From contig CM031595.1 of assembly GCA_018398815.1 (NCBI GenBank), positions 142,008,971 to 142,072,970 of the forward strand: a DNA stretch of 64,000 nucleotides, given 5' to 3'. The notes under the pieces are model-generated. The model ran no database searches and was not told the origin of the DNA. It worked only from the letters and a program-made list of their open reading frames with translations. How positions within the stretch are numbered: the first letter of the stretch is position 1; every line of letters starts with the position of its first letter. Below are positions 34,125 to 45,798 of the stretch, one piece after another. The translations under genes and the position numbers were made by a program. The stretch is from Conus ventricosus. Lineage: Eukaryota > Mollusca > Gastropoda > Neogastropoda > Conidae.

Positions 34125-34316
34125 CGTGCCGGCTCCGGCACCTCCGGCTCCTAAGCCTGCCCCTGTGGCAGCCCCCAAACCTAAAGCTCCCAGGGTTCGT
34201 GTGCGCAAGGCACCGTCCCCAGAGCCTAAGGTGCCCATCGTTTTGAAGCAGGAACCCAAGCCGTGGTGGCCGGAGCACATTGATGTGCCCATGGTGGTGG
34301 ACAGTTTGGAGCGGAG
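34125..34316 (+). CDS. Exon 18: PEVK-like exon with a tryptophan-bearing tail
   Basis: Acceptor ttactttcag, donor gttggt, 192 bp, phase 2 to 2. Begins VPAPAPPAPKPAPVAAPKPK, continues basic (RVRVRKAPSPEPKVP), then IVLKQEPKPWWPEHIDVPMV and VDSLERR. The WWPEHIDVP segment is unlike the rest of the block and may be a binding motif; unrecognised. Confidence 0.87.
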
Positions 34317-36611
34317 GTTGGTGGTTCAGCATGCGCTGCTCGCTTCCCTGCCGCTGCCCAGTGTGATCAATGGCATGCTGACTGTCACCTACTCGTTGCT
34401 CAGTTGTCGGCTCGTCCTGATTGATAGATGATGAAGTTTTGGGGGACTGATTTGAATGATGACCTGTCCAGTTTGCGTGTTTCCATGAAACCTTGAACCC
34501 GTCATCATCAGTCATGAAGCCCTGTTGGTTTCAGCAAGGTTCTTCCTTGGCATTATTTGTGTGTTTATCTGTGTGTTTTGGTTCATCAAGTTCATTCTTT
34601 TAGACTCTGATCATCTTTGCAGAAGTTGGTGTTTGATGTGGCATTTCCTGTGTTCTTGTTGGCCCTGACGATGTGGTTATACAGTTTATCTGTATTTTCA
34701 GTACTGTTCGTGTCATCAGCACTTCTGGGCTATAAATATCATGACTTGGCATCAGCATGACTGGACCTCAATGCTTAACTCAACCCTGTTGTTCATTCTT
34801 GGTGTTGATACTGGGCTAATATTGCCAAGCATTATTGCCAGATACCCCTTGGTTACCAGTTCTTGATGGTGTCACTGTCAGTGCTTTCTGTTGTGCTGTT
34901 GTTCCTTCATGAAGGACAAACATCAAATCTGACTCGCATTCGCACTACCAGGCCTTGGTGATGTCAGTGCTTCATGTTGTTGTTGCTAAGCAAATATCAC
35001 CTGTTGTAATTGCCCCATAATTACAGTTATAGGCAGTGGAGGTATTTGTGCTTTGTATGGCCCCATTGTGTGCTCTTGTTTTTCATCACGTTATGATTTC
35101 CCAAAATTTGTTACATTCCATATGCATCAGTTATGATAATTTCTCCTTTGCTCATAATAACCATTCCACGAAAATTACATGTCATATTTGCCCCATTCTT
35201 TTAGTTACAATTCCAAAATTATTACCTGTCATAATTATTCTCTACCCCCAAGTTTGCACTTCACTATTTCACGTCATAATTGTCCCTTATCTTGTTCCTG
35301 ATTACCGCTTTACAATCATTTGATGTCATGATTGCCTGTTCACTTCTTCCTAATTACCATTTTACATACTTTTGATGCCACAATTGCCCATGCTTCCAAT
35401 CACCATTCCACAAGTATTACGTATGTTAAATAACCTATTCCATTAAATACATTCCTCAAGTGTTATGTATCGTAACTGTCCCATACTTCATGGTCACTGT
35501 TGAACAAGTGTTACATATCCAAATACCCTATATTTCCTAATGACCTCTCAGAAAGTATTGCTTGTCATAATTGTCTCATATCTCACACTGAGCATTCCTT
35601 GTTCCTTCATGAAATTGTTCGAACCCATGGGAAATCCTTTCCTGCCTTTGTGGCTTCTGATGTTCCCTTTAATCCTTCTTTGGCATCCTTATGTATGCTT
35701 GACTTTGTGATGAAAGCTTCCTTGATGAGTTGATACCTTCAGACTTGGGTAGAGTTGAATCTTTTAAACATCCATTGCCTGAAACCTGCTTGAACAGTTG
35801 TCTGAAAACTTGCTGCCAACCCCATCCTGATGTTTTCCTTCGGTCTTCTCTGCAGTTACAGAGTTCATGTCTTCAGTCCATCATCTCCCTGAACCTTGTT
35901 TCAAGCTGATAATCTTTCCTCTGACAGTCACCAGTTTCCTCCCTTCCTGTCCCCTGTTGCTGTGGAATTTGTTGACCTTGCTAGTATGATTTATATTCAT
36001 TTTGTTTTAAAGTTATACGTACTTGTGAACAATCCATGGTTTTTAAGTGCATTGATCAGTCATGTGAAAACAGGCGTTCACAGACCCTGGTAAGTTCCAG
36101 TCTGTTCGTTCAGAGTGCTAACATGATCCAGAGATGGTTTCTTTGCATTTCAGGCGCAGTGTTCATGGACAGTGGAAAGACTTTGAATGTCTTTTAAAGT
36201 GCAGTGTTATAACTTGTTTTGTGTGCATCATCTTTCACAGGAACCTGCTTCTACGTCAGCTGTCAGTTGTACTTGTCCAGTAATTTTCAGGGTTTTATGG
36301 TTCTATTCAGAAATCAGTGTACTCCTTTCAGGTGGCAGCTACTCCGTCTGTCACTTGTCTGTGTTTGACTACAGATGCACGTGATATCCTGTTAAGCGAT
36401 GGTGTGTGCTGTCAAACAAGTGTTTGTAGAGCAAGACAGTGGTCTCGTAATGCTCAGTTCAGGTGTCAGATAGATGAGTATGAAAGGAGAAGTCCTTTTA
36501 GACAGGTGTGTGATTACTCCAGAAGAAAGCCGGCAGTGACTTCAGGTGCTGGTCATCAGGTGATGTAGTGGATGCTGTCAGTGTGTAACATGCAGTGTCT
36601 TTTCTTCCCAG
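34317..36611. repeat. Intron 18, largely decayed tandem repeats
   Basis: 34970-35590 shows a loosely repeated unit of about 60 bp (attaccattccacaa, tgtcataattgtccc). The rest is unremarkable. Confidence 0.6.
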
Positions 36612-36683
36612 GCCTCAGCCAGAACCAGTGCCTGCCCTAGTAATCTCCAAACTTGCCATCCAGTTGGCAGACGCCACCGGCAG
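36612..36683 (+). CDS. Exon 19: short exon at the end of the disordered block
   Basis: Acceptor tttcttccca-g, donor gttgga, 72 bp, phase 2 to 2. Encodes PQPEPVPALVISKLAIQLAD followed by ATGR. Starts Pro-rich and becomes hydrophobic-helical. Support is splice sites, phase and composition. Confidence 0.68.
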
Positions 36684-38344
36684 GTTGGACCAGTGTGCCA
36701 TGATCCTAACAGCCTCACACAGGATGCTCTGTTCATGGATTGTCTCCCCTTTCATGAGTGTAGTGCGACGCCAGATCTCCACAGAAACACTTGATTGATC
36801 AAAAACGTGGCGCTGGTCAACCTGCATGTGTTGTCACTATATAGCTGTCATGATTAGCATAAGGCTACAACAAAATATTGATTTAACACAATTTAAAAAT
36901 AGGGCATAATTGTGACGTTCAAGTTTTACACAAAAATGGATTGCCTTACCAAAGGCAAGATAAAAATTATTACATGCATTGTTTGCAGATCTATTGGAGT
37001 AGGGCATTTTGATTTCCCATATTCTTTTTAAAATAAAACATGGAAAGCAGCTCTTTCCTTGTCAGTATTGCTGCACTTCTCATCTTTCTGAACACCACGG
37101 TTAAGTTGTATTTTCATGGTAGGATTTAAAAAAAAATATTTACAGTTGAGATTAAAGTAAGACATGCAAATATTATCAAAAATCTATGGTATAGAACCCA
37201 TACACTGATCGTGTTTGAGTCTCCTTTAAGCGAATGCAGAATAGTCTTCAGTGTGGGGAGGTTACACACTCAGCAGAAACCGCTGCAATTTCGTGACTTC
37301 AAGAATTAAATCAAAACAAAATGGCAGAAGGCATCATCCCTCAAAACACAGCTGTAAACTATTTTCATCACAGTACAGCTTTGAAACATGCTTCAAGTAT
37401 TAAATCTTGCAAATATTATCAAAACTCTTACATCATTTGATTGGGGAGACAAATCATGATGGATCATCATTATGACTTTTTCCTTTCTGTTTCTAAGATT
37501 TCATAGAATGTAACAATGTCCTATGCCATTTTCTTTTTTCTTCTTTTTGTTTGATTATAGTGTTGCACACTGGCATGTCATATGCACCATTTTTTCTTTT
37601 CTTTTCTTTTTCCTTCTTGTTTGTTTTTAATGTTTTGCAGTGTTCGATTTGCAGTGCTGTTGATTTCTTTCTTTTGACCACTCTGAGTGGAGTTTCACAA
37701 AGCTGTGCTACCAGCTGATGTGATTACGCATAGATTAGGCACGTTTATGAGTATTTTTCTAAAACAAATTGCTACGCGGATTTTGGCAACTTTTTTTTGG
37801 CAGCGACTGAAATGACAGTAAGTGGATATTACTATGTGTGTCTTTAACAGCGAAACATGCATTTGTTATTTTATGTTGCACTATTTGGTAATGCCTGTTT
37901 TGCTACATATGTCTTAGTCTTTTATCTGCATTTTATTCTGCTGAGATCTGAACATCGTATTGGGTATCCTCTGCCTGCAGCTAACCATGTTAGTGCGCTG
38001 CTGCGTATTTTGTTTGAATGAATTTTGCATGCTTTTATTTCTGTACATTTTCATTTTGATGACAGGAGGAATGTAAGATAGGAGGTAAAGTCATTTTATG
38101 CGGTTTCATTTTTAATATCATTAACTCACCCAGATCCAGATCATTTGTGTCATTAAAATGCGGCAGTTGCTTGAGAATCTGGAATAAAGGTATGGTGAAG
38201 CACTGAAGGATAATTTGCAGCAATATGTACAAGTCATTACATGAAGAACATTTGTGAAGAGAAGCACATGTCAGATTTTTATATCATTTTCTGATTTGAA
38301 TCTTGCAGACATTGTGGTAAAAGTAAGCCCCACTACTGTTGCAG
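36684..38344. other. Intron 19
   Basis: AT-rich; T-rich stretches near 37520-37680; nothing recognised. Confidence 0.5.
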
Positions 38345-38583
38345 AGAGGCCTTTGACTATGAGTCGGCAGTGCAGGAGTACATCCGCCGTGAGGGTGAAG
38401 CGCCTCCTCCAGAGGACTTGTACGACAAGACAAAACAGCGGCCTCCCAAGTTCAAGACGCAGATCAAGGATCTGCTCACACTGAAGGAGAACGACCCTGT
38501 TCACTTTGAGTGCAAGTTGCTTCCCTTGGGTGACCCCACAATGAAGGTGGAGTGGTTCAAGGATGGAGAGCCTCTCATACATG
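38345..38583 (+). CDS. Exon 20: linker and first half of Ig domain D
   Basis: Acceptor tgttgcag, donor gtgcgt, phase 2 to 1. The linker has FDYESAVQEYIRREGEAPPP. The Ig begins RPPKFKTQIKDLLTLKENDP, with the B-strand Cys in HFECKLLPLGDPTMKVEW and the C-strand Trp, then FKDGEPLIHG. Start of the second Ig group; kettin-like spacing. Confidence 0.94.
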
Positions 38584-38750
38584 GTGCGTTGGACTCCAGT
38601 CATTTTGTTTGTCCATGCCTTTGGCTCTCGCTAACATATGTCTGAGCTCTCTTCTGTCCTTTCTTCTCTCATCTTTCTCTTTGAAACTGTTGTATGTGAG
38701 TCATGGTCTGTGAACAACCTGTCCTTTGGCTGAAAGGCTATTAATATAAC

Positions 38751-38754
<4 letters not shown>

Positions 38755-38808
<54 letters not shown>
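38755..38808. repeat. (GT)n microsatellite
   Basis: About 26 GT units in intron 20. Confidence 0.95.
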
Positions 38809-38812
<4 letters not shown>

Positions 38813-38969
38813 TTTTTTAAAATTTTTTATTTTAATAAACCCTCTCTCTCTTTTTTCTGATGTGTGCTTGCTAACAACACAGATACTGTATTCACATTAA
38901 TACTGACTATGGACACTGCTAATTATATCTGTTGGCACCGATTACATTCCAAGTATATTCTCCACACAG

Positions 38970-39113
38970 GCACCCGCTACAAGCCAGCGTACGACTTTGG
39001 CTTTGTCAGTCTGGACATCCAGTGGGTCAACTCTGAGGACTCTGGTGTCTACACCTGCAAAGCCACTAACGACTATGGAGAGGACTCTACCTCAGCCACT
39101 GTTGTGTGCAAAG
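38970..39113 (+). CDS. Exon 21: second half of Ig domain D
   Basis: Acceptor tccacacag, donor gtgaga, phase 1 to 1. Encodes TRYKPAYDFGFVSLDIQWVN, SEDSGVYTCKATNDYGEDS and the G strand TSATVVCKG. The YDFGFVSLDI pattern and a Cys near the G-strand end are what I know from kettin Ig domains. Confidence 0.95.
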
Positions 39114-40735
39114 GTGAGAAACCTCTTATGACAGCGACATTGCAAGAATGAACGTGATTGTCAGAAATTGTTTCATAGTACAAAGATTTTATATAGAGGT
39201 GAAAAGCACCAGTTTTCATGACTATACTTCATCAGGCAAGGTGTTTTCATGCCTTTCAGTGGATTCCCTAGTTACTTTTGCAAGTAGATGTGCTAAATGA
39301 ATTTATTTAAAGTAATGAATCTCAATGTTGATAAGGAACATGGCTGACAAGCTCATGAACACATCGCTACTTCAGAGGCACACCGGTTCATCTCCAAAAT
39401 GGCGGATTTGAGAAATGCCCACTTGAAGTTTTTAAAACAATTGCAGAAATCACACGAGTACTTCTATAGTCACAAAACTCACAATGGTTCAAGTTCCAGT
39501 TGGAATGTATAAGTGCTGTTAGCAGCATCAAACAGTATTCAACAGAAAACATAAAAACACACATTTACAAAAAATAGTCATTCCTTGCTTGAAAACTGCC
39601 GCGCTAGGGCTCTTCATCCTCCACAGCAGCACAAGCCACATCTGGATTCCATTCTTGTAGACGGTGGTGGCACACACTCTACTTGACATCTGGCTTTGCT
39701 GGTTTGAGGAACAGCGGACTACCACTCCCTAACCCTGCTGTGGCCTGAATGTAAACAATCTTCCTGCCTCAAAGTGTGGGCTATGGTTGAGCATGCTTCG
39801 TTTACCCAAGTCTGCCATAGAGATGTGTGCATCGTTAGTCAGTTATGTTGTGACCCATGGGATTACTTAGTTACACTTTTTTGCTTTTTGACTGAAAAAT
39901 AGTTTAACAGTGAACATTACCTTGCAAATGTATTGGGTTTTTGTTTTGTTTTATTTGTTGTTGTTTTTTTATATAGATTTTTGCCTTTTTTTCAAGAGAG
40001 AAAAAATGGAAAAAGTCTGAAGCCCAGTCAGTCACACATTCATTCCGATAGAAGTACAATGACACATCCAGAGATACAAGAAATCATCTCACCTTTCATA
40101 GTTGTTTTCTCCATTCACGTTGATCCAGAAAGACAGAACTTTCACAACGCACACTTTCACATTTTATTGTTACACCACCATTTAGCCTGACCATAAATGT
40201 TTATACAAATCAGGGTAACAGCCTTTCCTTGCAGCTGGCACTGTGCACAGCCAGTTCACACTTTTTTCATCAAATATTAAGGTTGCATGTCTGAGTCAGG
40301 GAATTTGTTTAAAGCATATGATACTTGGTGTACAAATGAGAACTTTCACAGGGCAGTCTTCACCTTTATCCACAAGAATGGCTTGTTTACAGTTCAGATG
40401 AAAGTGCAGCTTAGTCTTCTTTTTAATACTATGAGTTGCTTACGCAGTCCGCGGTATATGACTATGTTTACAATGAATACTTTTGTCAGTGTACACTACT
40501 GAATCAGCGGGCCAAATTTGTTCATGTTCATGCTATACTGACAGTGTCACTCGAAAAAAAAGTAAACATTATGATGTATGAATTACCAAAGGAATAGCAC
40601 TTAACAGAGTTTTCTAAATACACTCATTTCACACTGGCACATGAAACAGGAGGCATCTCTGACCTTGAAAAATAAAAAAGTTTTAGAAGCAAATGAAAGA
40701 TCACAATCCCTTGGTGTCATAAAGTAAAAATAACA
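39114..40735. other. Intron 21, left part
   Basis: No intact element recognised. A minus-strand frame at 39528-39725 may belong with the OTU-like relic to the right but shows no domain. Confidence 0.4.
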
Positions 40736-41180
40736 AACAAAAAAACCCAAGTCACTCATCATCAGTATCTGTGCTCTGTTTTGTCCGGTTCAGGCAGCCT
40801 GTCTGAAACAGAGCAGCTGTTTGGGGTACTGTGATAATAGTGATGCCCATGTCACACAAGTCCAGCAGGTCACGCTTCTTTGCCTCTCGACTGAACTGAG
40901 GCCGGGATTATTGTTTTGAAACTGGATATAATCTTCAGCATTCTTCGCCATGAAATCACAGAGGTTTGGTCGGAGGTCTTCTGCATCCTCGTGCAGATGC
41001 AGTGAAGAAGCATGAAAAAAGCAATTCCCGTCTGCAGGTACCTCCACCTTCTCCATACTGTTGACTTTCAGCCTGCAATCAAGGCGCTTATTGTTGATCT
41101 TGTCAGAAAGCTGGTGCAAGTTTTCTGTCTCTCAACTCAGCTTCATCACCTCTGACAGCTCATTCACTCACTTTTCTGAA
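40736..41180 (-). pseudogene. Antisense OTU-protease-like fragment
   Basis: The minus-strand frame (coding about 41065 down to 40790) reads MEKVEVPADGNCFFHASSLH, then LRPNLCDFMAKNAEDYIQF. The DGNCFF box holds the Asp and catalytic Cys of OTU cysteine proteases. A frameshift near 40895 follows; in the other frame the protein continues LLDLCDMGITIITVP and reaches a stop at about 40757. A good minus-strand acceptor (tttgtttcag) lies at about 41175-41184. The C-terminal catalytic His region is not clear. OTU domains occur in host genes and in some transposable elements; I cannot tell which. Confidence 0.6.
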
Positions 41181-41184
41181 ACAA

Positions 41185-41595
41185 ACAAACAAGAAAAAGT
41201 AAACAACATGAACAGTTAACATTTTGGTTTGGATAAAACACTAAAACACTGTCCACAGCGGAACAAAAAGGACACTCGAGAACATGTACAAGAACAAAAG
41301 AAAACAAAACCCACCACATATTGGTATACCAATAGTGACATTGACACATTTACTCAATTTTTTTCTTGAAAAGTGATCAAATTGGGTGAAGTACATCAAA
41401 TACAAATACGAGTACGCTATTATCTCAAAATTGAGAAATACGGGTGAGTCACAACATAACTTGATAACAGCAAATACAAAAGCAGTTACTACGTTCATAC
41501 ATTAATCTCTGTCCCAAACATCTATTAAGTGTTAGGATAAAGACTGTTTTCCATGTAGATGACATTAATGTACGCAAGTGCCTTTGCAGACACCC
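41185..41595. other. Intron 21, between the OTU-like relic and the CA-rich tract
   Basis: AT-rich; nothing recognised. Confidence 0.4.
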
Positions 41596-41685
41596 ACACA
41601 CACACGCACACACACACTCTCTCTCTCTCTCACACAGACACACACACAAACACGCACAGGCACACACACACACAGGCACGCGCGC

Positions 41686-41752
<67 letters not shown>

Positions 41753-41992
41753 ACACACCACACACATACACATACAGGCACACACACAGAGGCACACTCG
41801 TGCGTGCCCGCACATATATAACGACACACACACACCTATGCATGCATGCACGCATACACAGACACTACATGTTCACACACACACACATATGCGCACGCGC
41901 GCACACACGCATCCATGCACACACGCACACGCACACAGAGGCATACACGCGCGCTCGCGTGTGTGTGCATGCATAATCACACACGCACGCAT

Positions 41993-42067
<75 letters not shown>

Positions 42068-42251
42068 TGCGCGTGCCCATGTTCTCGCGCTCGCGCGCAC
42101 ACTGGCATGCATACACACACATACTCACGCACGCGCACACACATACGCACGCAGGCAGGCACGCATACGTAAACTCACTCTGTCTCTCTCGTGTGCACGC
42201 GCATACACACACGCATGCACACACGCGCGCTCGTGCGCCCGCACATGTGCA

Positions 42252-42312
<61 letters not shown>
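41596..42312. repeat. Long composite (CA)n region
   Basis: About 700 bp of CA repeats, purest at 41690-41750, 41996-42063 and 42255-42310, separated by mixed CACG/GCAT/CGCG segments. All long frames in it are artefacts. Confidence 0.95.
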
Positions 42313-42313
<1 letters not shown>

Positions 42314-43503
42314 AAGATGTAGAACATGGTAAGTAAATCAGTAACATGTCAAACAACTCACCTTGTTTAATGAAGTAGTGGAGATTCTTCCAAGTCAACA
42401 AGTTGTGTACTGCTCAGCTATCTTGAAAGAAAAGACAGGGTGTCAAATTCTGCCAAAGGTTCAGGTTTCTCCAGTGGACTAGAGATAAGCTGTTGAATAC
42501 ACACAAGGGGGCCACTTGATTACATTTCCTTTCCGGCACTTAGTGAGTAATGGAGAGCTGACCCTGTGTTCAGCTGGAAGGGCTGTCCTAGTCTCTCCCC
42601 TCCAGCATGTCAGAGCGGGCCATGTGGTCAGTGTAATGAGGAAGGCAGATACTTTTGCTCTCCTGCTGCCAGCATCTTTTAGGGCAGGGAAGAGTATCAG
42701 CCGGTGAACAGCAGTGGTCTGCCTTCCCTTCCTTTCCTACTCCTCTGCTCCGATAGGCACAGTGGGTTAAAAGCTCTATGTTCCGCTGTTGCTCCCAACA
42801 TATAGGTAATCTTGCTCTGTGCCACAACTGTTTTTTCGCTTTATCTCTGCTATTATGTAAGATCACATCACCAGGTTTGGAGCTCTTGATGAGACCATAA
42901 AAAGACACACAATGCACAAGAAAAACAAAAACCCAAAATTTGGAGGTAATCTGGTGTGGCTCTAATGTAGCGACATATAAAGACTGTTGCACTCATTTGG
43001 AACAGTGTTATATCTTTGGTCATTGATTTACGGAAAGTTGTTATGTAATTCTTTTAATTCTAATGTGGAAAATCAACATGGCGTCTTTGATCATTGTTTT
43101 ATGGAAAGTCGTTATGTAATTATTTCAATTCTAATGCAGAAAATCAACATGGTGCCTTTGGTCATTGTTTTAAGGAAAGCTGTTTTGTGATTATTTTAAT
43201 TCTTAAGCGGAAAATTAACATGGCATGTTAAAATGGGAAGCGGAATAGGTCTTACTGATTTCAAGGCTGCCTCACCTCCACCTCTCCCCATCCCTCACTC
43301 CTCTACCATCTTTCCCTCCCTTTTATTTCTTGCGCCATTAACAGATTTGTATATTTTGTAGATCATGTTATTTGCAGGTGATCTCTGTCTGAAAATGGTA
43401 ACTTTGCTGACAAGTTGCGAATGCGCTATTTTTTGAATGTGCTGTAAAGCAGTGATGGTGGCAAGCAATGTTAGATGGGAAACATTATGCAACTTGTGTG
43501 CAG
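42313..43503. other. Intron 21, right part
   Basis: On the minus strand, CAAG|gtgagt at about 42358 is a strong donor-like site facing the OTU-like fragment. A 64-bp repeat lies at 43015-43230. No plus-strand gene. Confidence 0.45.
43013..43232. repeat. About 64-bp tandem repeat, three diverged copies
   Basis: Each copy has ggtcattg-ttta, ggaaag, gttatgtaatt, aattctaatg and aaaatcaacatgg in order. Confidence 0.85.
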
Positions 43504-43585
43504 CCTTGCGGGCAATCATCATGGACACACAGCTGCCAGGAGAGGGAGCCACCCGTCTGCAGGAAATGGAGGAACACTGGCGCAG
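43504..43585 (+). CDS. Exon 22: kettin-type inter-Ig linker
   Basis: Acceptor ttgtgtgcag, donor gtaggt, phase 1 to 2. Encodes LRAIIMDTQLPGEGATRLQE followed by MEEHWRR. The IIMDTQLP... (L/I)QEME pattern is the helical linker that, from memory, follows kettin Ig domains. Confidence 0.9.
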
Positions 43586-43771
43586 GTAGGTTGTCTGGAT
43601 GGGAGCAGAAAACAAAGACATATTTCTCATGTGTTTGAACGCCTAGCCCTGATTCTATCTCTCTGCATATTCTGCCTTGCCCTGTTGACATCTATCTCTC
43701 CCTGTTGACATGCCCCTCTTTATGTCTCTCTCTGTTGCCTCTCTTATCCAGATGTGCTTTGGACACATTAA

Positions 43772-44480
43772 GTGATGGTAGTCCTTCGGATCCGAAGATG
43801 ACGTTAGCGTTTCTGCAGCTCATCGATGTACGCGGAGGTGGCTCTGCAGCCCCAATCTGGAGGCGCAGAGTCTGGAACAGTGGGGGCACTGGAAGTCCGT
43901 TGTCGTGATCACTGCTGCTGCTGCTCTGTGGCGTTGATCCCTGGCGGCAGTCAGCTTTTGGCGTCGAGTACTTTCGAAGTTGGTAGCGGCTTTGTGAATT
44001 GTGGCCCGCCACAGAGGTCGGTCACTGGCGCACTCCTCTAGTTCTTTTGGTTTGAGTTCGCACCACTGGAGGTTTGATTTGACCGAGTCCTTGTACCGTT
44101 TCTTTGGGCGTCCTTGGTTTCTCTTGCCGTGCAGAAGCTCTCCATACAGCAGTCGCCTTGGCATATGGTGCTCTTCCATACGGATGACATGCCCCACCCA
44201 TCGAAGCTGGGCCTTGATGAGCATGGACTCGATACTTGTAGTGTGAGCACGGTCCAGGACCTCGAGGTTGGAAACACGGTCCTGCCAATGGATTCCGAGT
44301 ATGGAGCGAAGAGCTCGCATGTGGAAGTTCTCCAGCTTCTTGACGTGTCTGCGGTACAGTGTCCAAGATTTGCACCCATAGAGGAGAGAGGGCAAGACCA
44401 CTGCGTTGTAAACTCTCAGTTTTGTAGTCAGCCGAATGTTGTGTTGACTAAGCACTCTGTTGCGGAGTCCTCCATTAAGT
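43772..44480 (-). mobile_element. LINE (non-LTR retrotransposon) 3' fragment, antisense
   Basis: The minus-strand frame 44455-43820 (211 codons) encodes the C-terminal part of a LINE reverse transcriptase: LLYGCKSWTLYRRHVKKLEN, RWVGHVIRMEEHHMPRRLLY and KRNQGRPKKRYKD, then a C-x2-C-x12-H-x3-H finger at the end. It is 5'-truncated near 44480 with a short 3' end near 43772. An endonuclease and the RT catalytic core are absent. Known LINE behaviour explains the truncation. Confidence 0.85.
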
Positions 44481-44489
44481 AGTTAAGTA

Positions 44490-44640
44490 ATATTACGTAC
44501 ATTATAAGCAGACCTAGTTATGCTTTTTGTTGTTGAATTATAAGGGCACTGTAGTAAGTCAGCCCTGATGTGGCCCTTTGCGGTCGGCTGGGCTATAAGC
44601 AACATTATCTTATCTTACTGTAGTAAGTAGAAGTAATGTC
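44490..44640 (+). mobile_element. Possible SINE-like tail
   Basis: ctgatgtggccctttgcggt, cggctgggctataagcaac and a short attatcttatctt end resemble the 3' end of animal SINE/LINE tails. No promoter boxes were checked. Low certainty. Confidence 0.35.
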
Positions 44641-44726
44641 AGGAATACAGTTAGCTTCAGTTTGTTAAAAACTGGCTGCAGTGTTGTTGTAAAGCGATGT
44701 ATGGAGAAAAAGCTGTGTGCTTCCAG

Positions 44727-44907
44727 TCAAATGGTGCTGGACGAACGCTACGTGGAAGAACCACAGATGCGCTCACCACCCTTGTTTGACATGAAGCCTG
44801 AACCAGTAGAAACCGGGGAGGGAGAACCAGCCAAGTTCCTTGTGAAGGTGGCCGGCTTCCCACGACCCCGCGTCAGCTGGTGGATCAATGGCAGTTTGGT
44901 TGTCAGC
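44727..44907 (+). CDS. Exon 23: linker and first half of Ig domain E
   Basis: Acceptor gcttccag, donor gtaagt, phase 2 to 0. Linker QMVLDERYVEEPQMRSPPLF, then VETGEGEPAKFLVKVAGFPR and VSWWINGSLVV. The usual B-strand Cys is Val (FLVKV), so this Ig lacks the canonical disulphide. Confidence 0.93.
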
Positions 44908-45537
44908 GTAAGTGTCTGGGGCTGTGTCAAGTGCATGTCATCGACTCAGCTGTTTTCAGTGTGATGTTCCTATGCTAGCACATGGTTCTTGTCTGTATGT
45001 TTTACCCATTTCAGGTTTAAGTAGATATGATCTGGCTTATTTTACTGTTTATTCATTTTGTTAACTTTGGATAGATGTAGGACATGGGTTGTGCTTACGG
45101 ATTAATTGGGTTTATCTAACTAACCTTGAGTTTTAAATGATTATCATACATTTTAACAGAGTTTAGTTTTAAGTATGAGTTGTTGTTTTTTTACGAATCC
45201 CCTGTATCTTTTATTTAGTTGAATTAGCAAGTATACTTTATGTGTCTTCGGCTTTAAGTATGAGAGATTTTTTTTTTAACCATTACCTTGTAATTTTTTA
45301 ACTGTTGAAGTTCATGTAGTTTTCAGTGTACAGCACAATCTCCTTTAGCGGAGATTTTTTAATTGTTGAAGTTCATGTAGTTTTCAGTGTACAGCACAAT
45401 CTCTTTTAGCGGAGAGAGAATGTGTTAAAATGTCAAAGATGTGAAGTGGCTCCTGTAACCTGTATTTAATATTATGACATAGATTTGTTTCCATTTTCTG
45501 TATTGGTAAAAAAATTGGCTTGTGGGTCACTACACAG
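44908..45537. repeat. Intron 23 with a 61-bp tandem duplication
   Basis: gttgaagttcatgtagtttt, cagtgtacagcacaatctc and tttagcggaga occur twice (starting 45304 and 45365). The rest is AT-rich. Confidence 0.85.
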
Positions 45538-45724
45538 GGCACTCGTTTCAAGCTGACCTATGATGGCATGATGCATCACCTGGAGATACCCCGTGCACGT
45601 GAATATGATGCTGGTCAGATCCGCGTGGTGGCCAAGAACCCCATGGGAGAGGCAGAGTGCTGCACGTCCTTGGTTGTTCTGCCCAGAGAGGACTGGAGGG
45701 CACGCCTCAGACAGGCTCCCAAAG
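45538..45724 (+). CDS. Exon 24: second half of Ig domain E and linker
   Basis: Acceptor ctacacag, donor gtatgt, phase 0 to 1. Encodes GTRFKLTYDGMMHHLEIPRA, REYDAGQIRVVAKNPMGEAE and CCTSLVVLP. The F-strand Cys is Val (IRVVAKN), matching the missing Cys in exon 23. It ends REDWRARLRQAPK, a kettin-like linker. Confidence 0.94.
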
Positions 45725-45798
45725 GTATGTACTGATTTAGGGCGGGGGGAGGGGGGGGATGGGAAGGAGGGGGTAGATGATTGAGGATTTTGTAGTAA

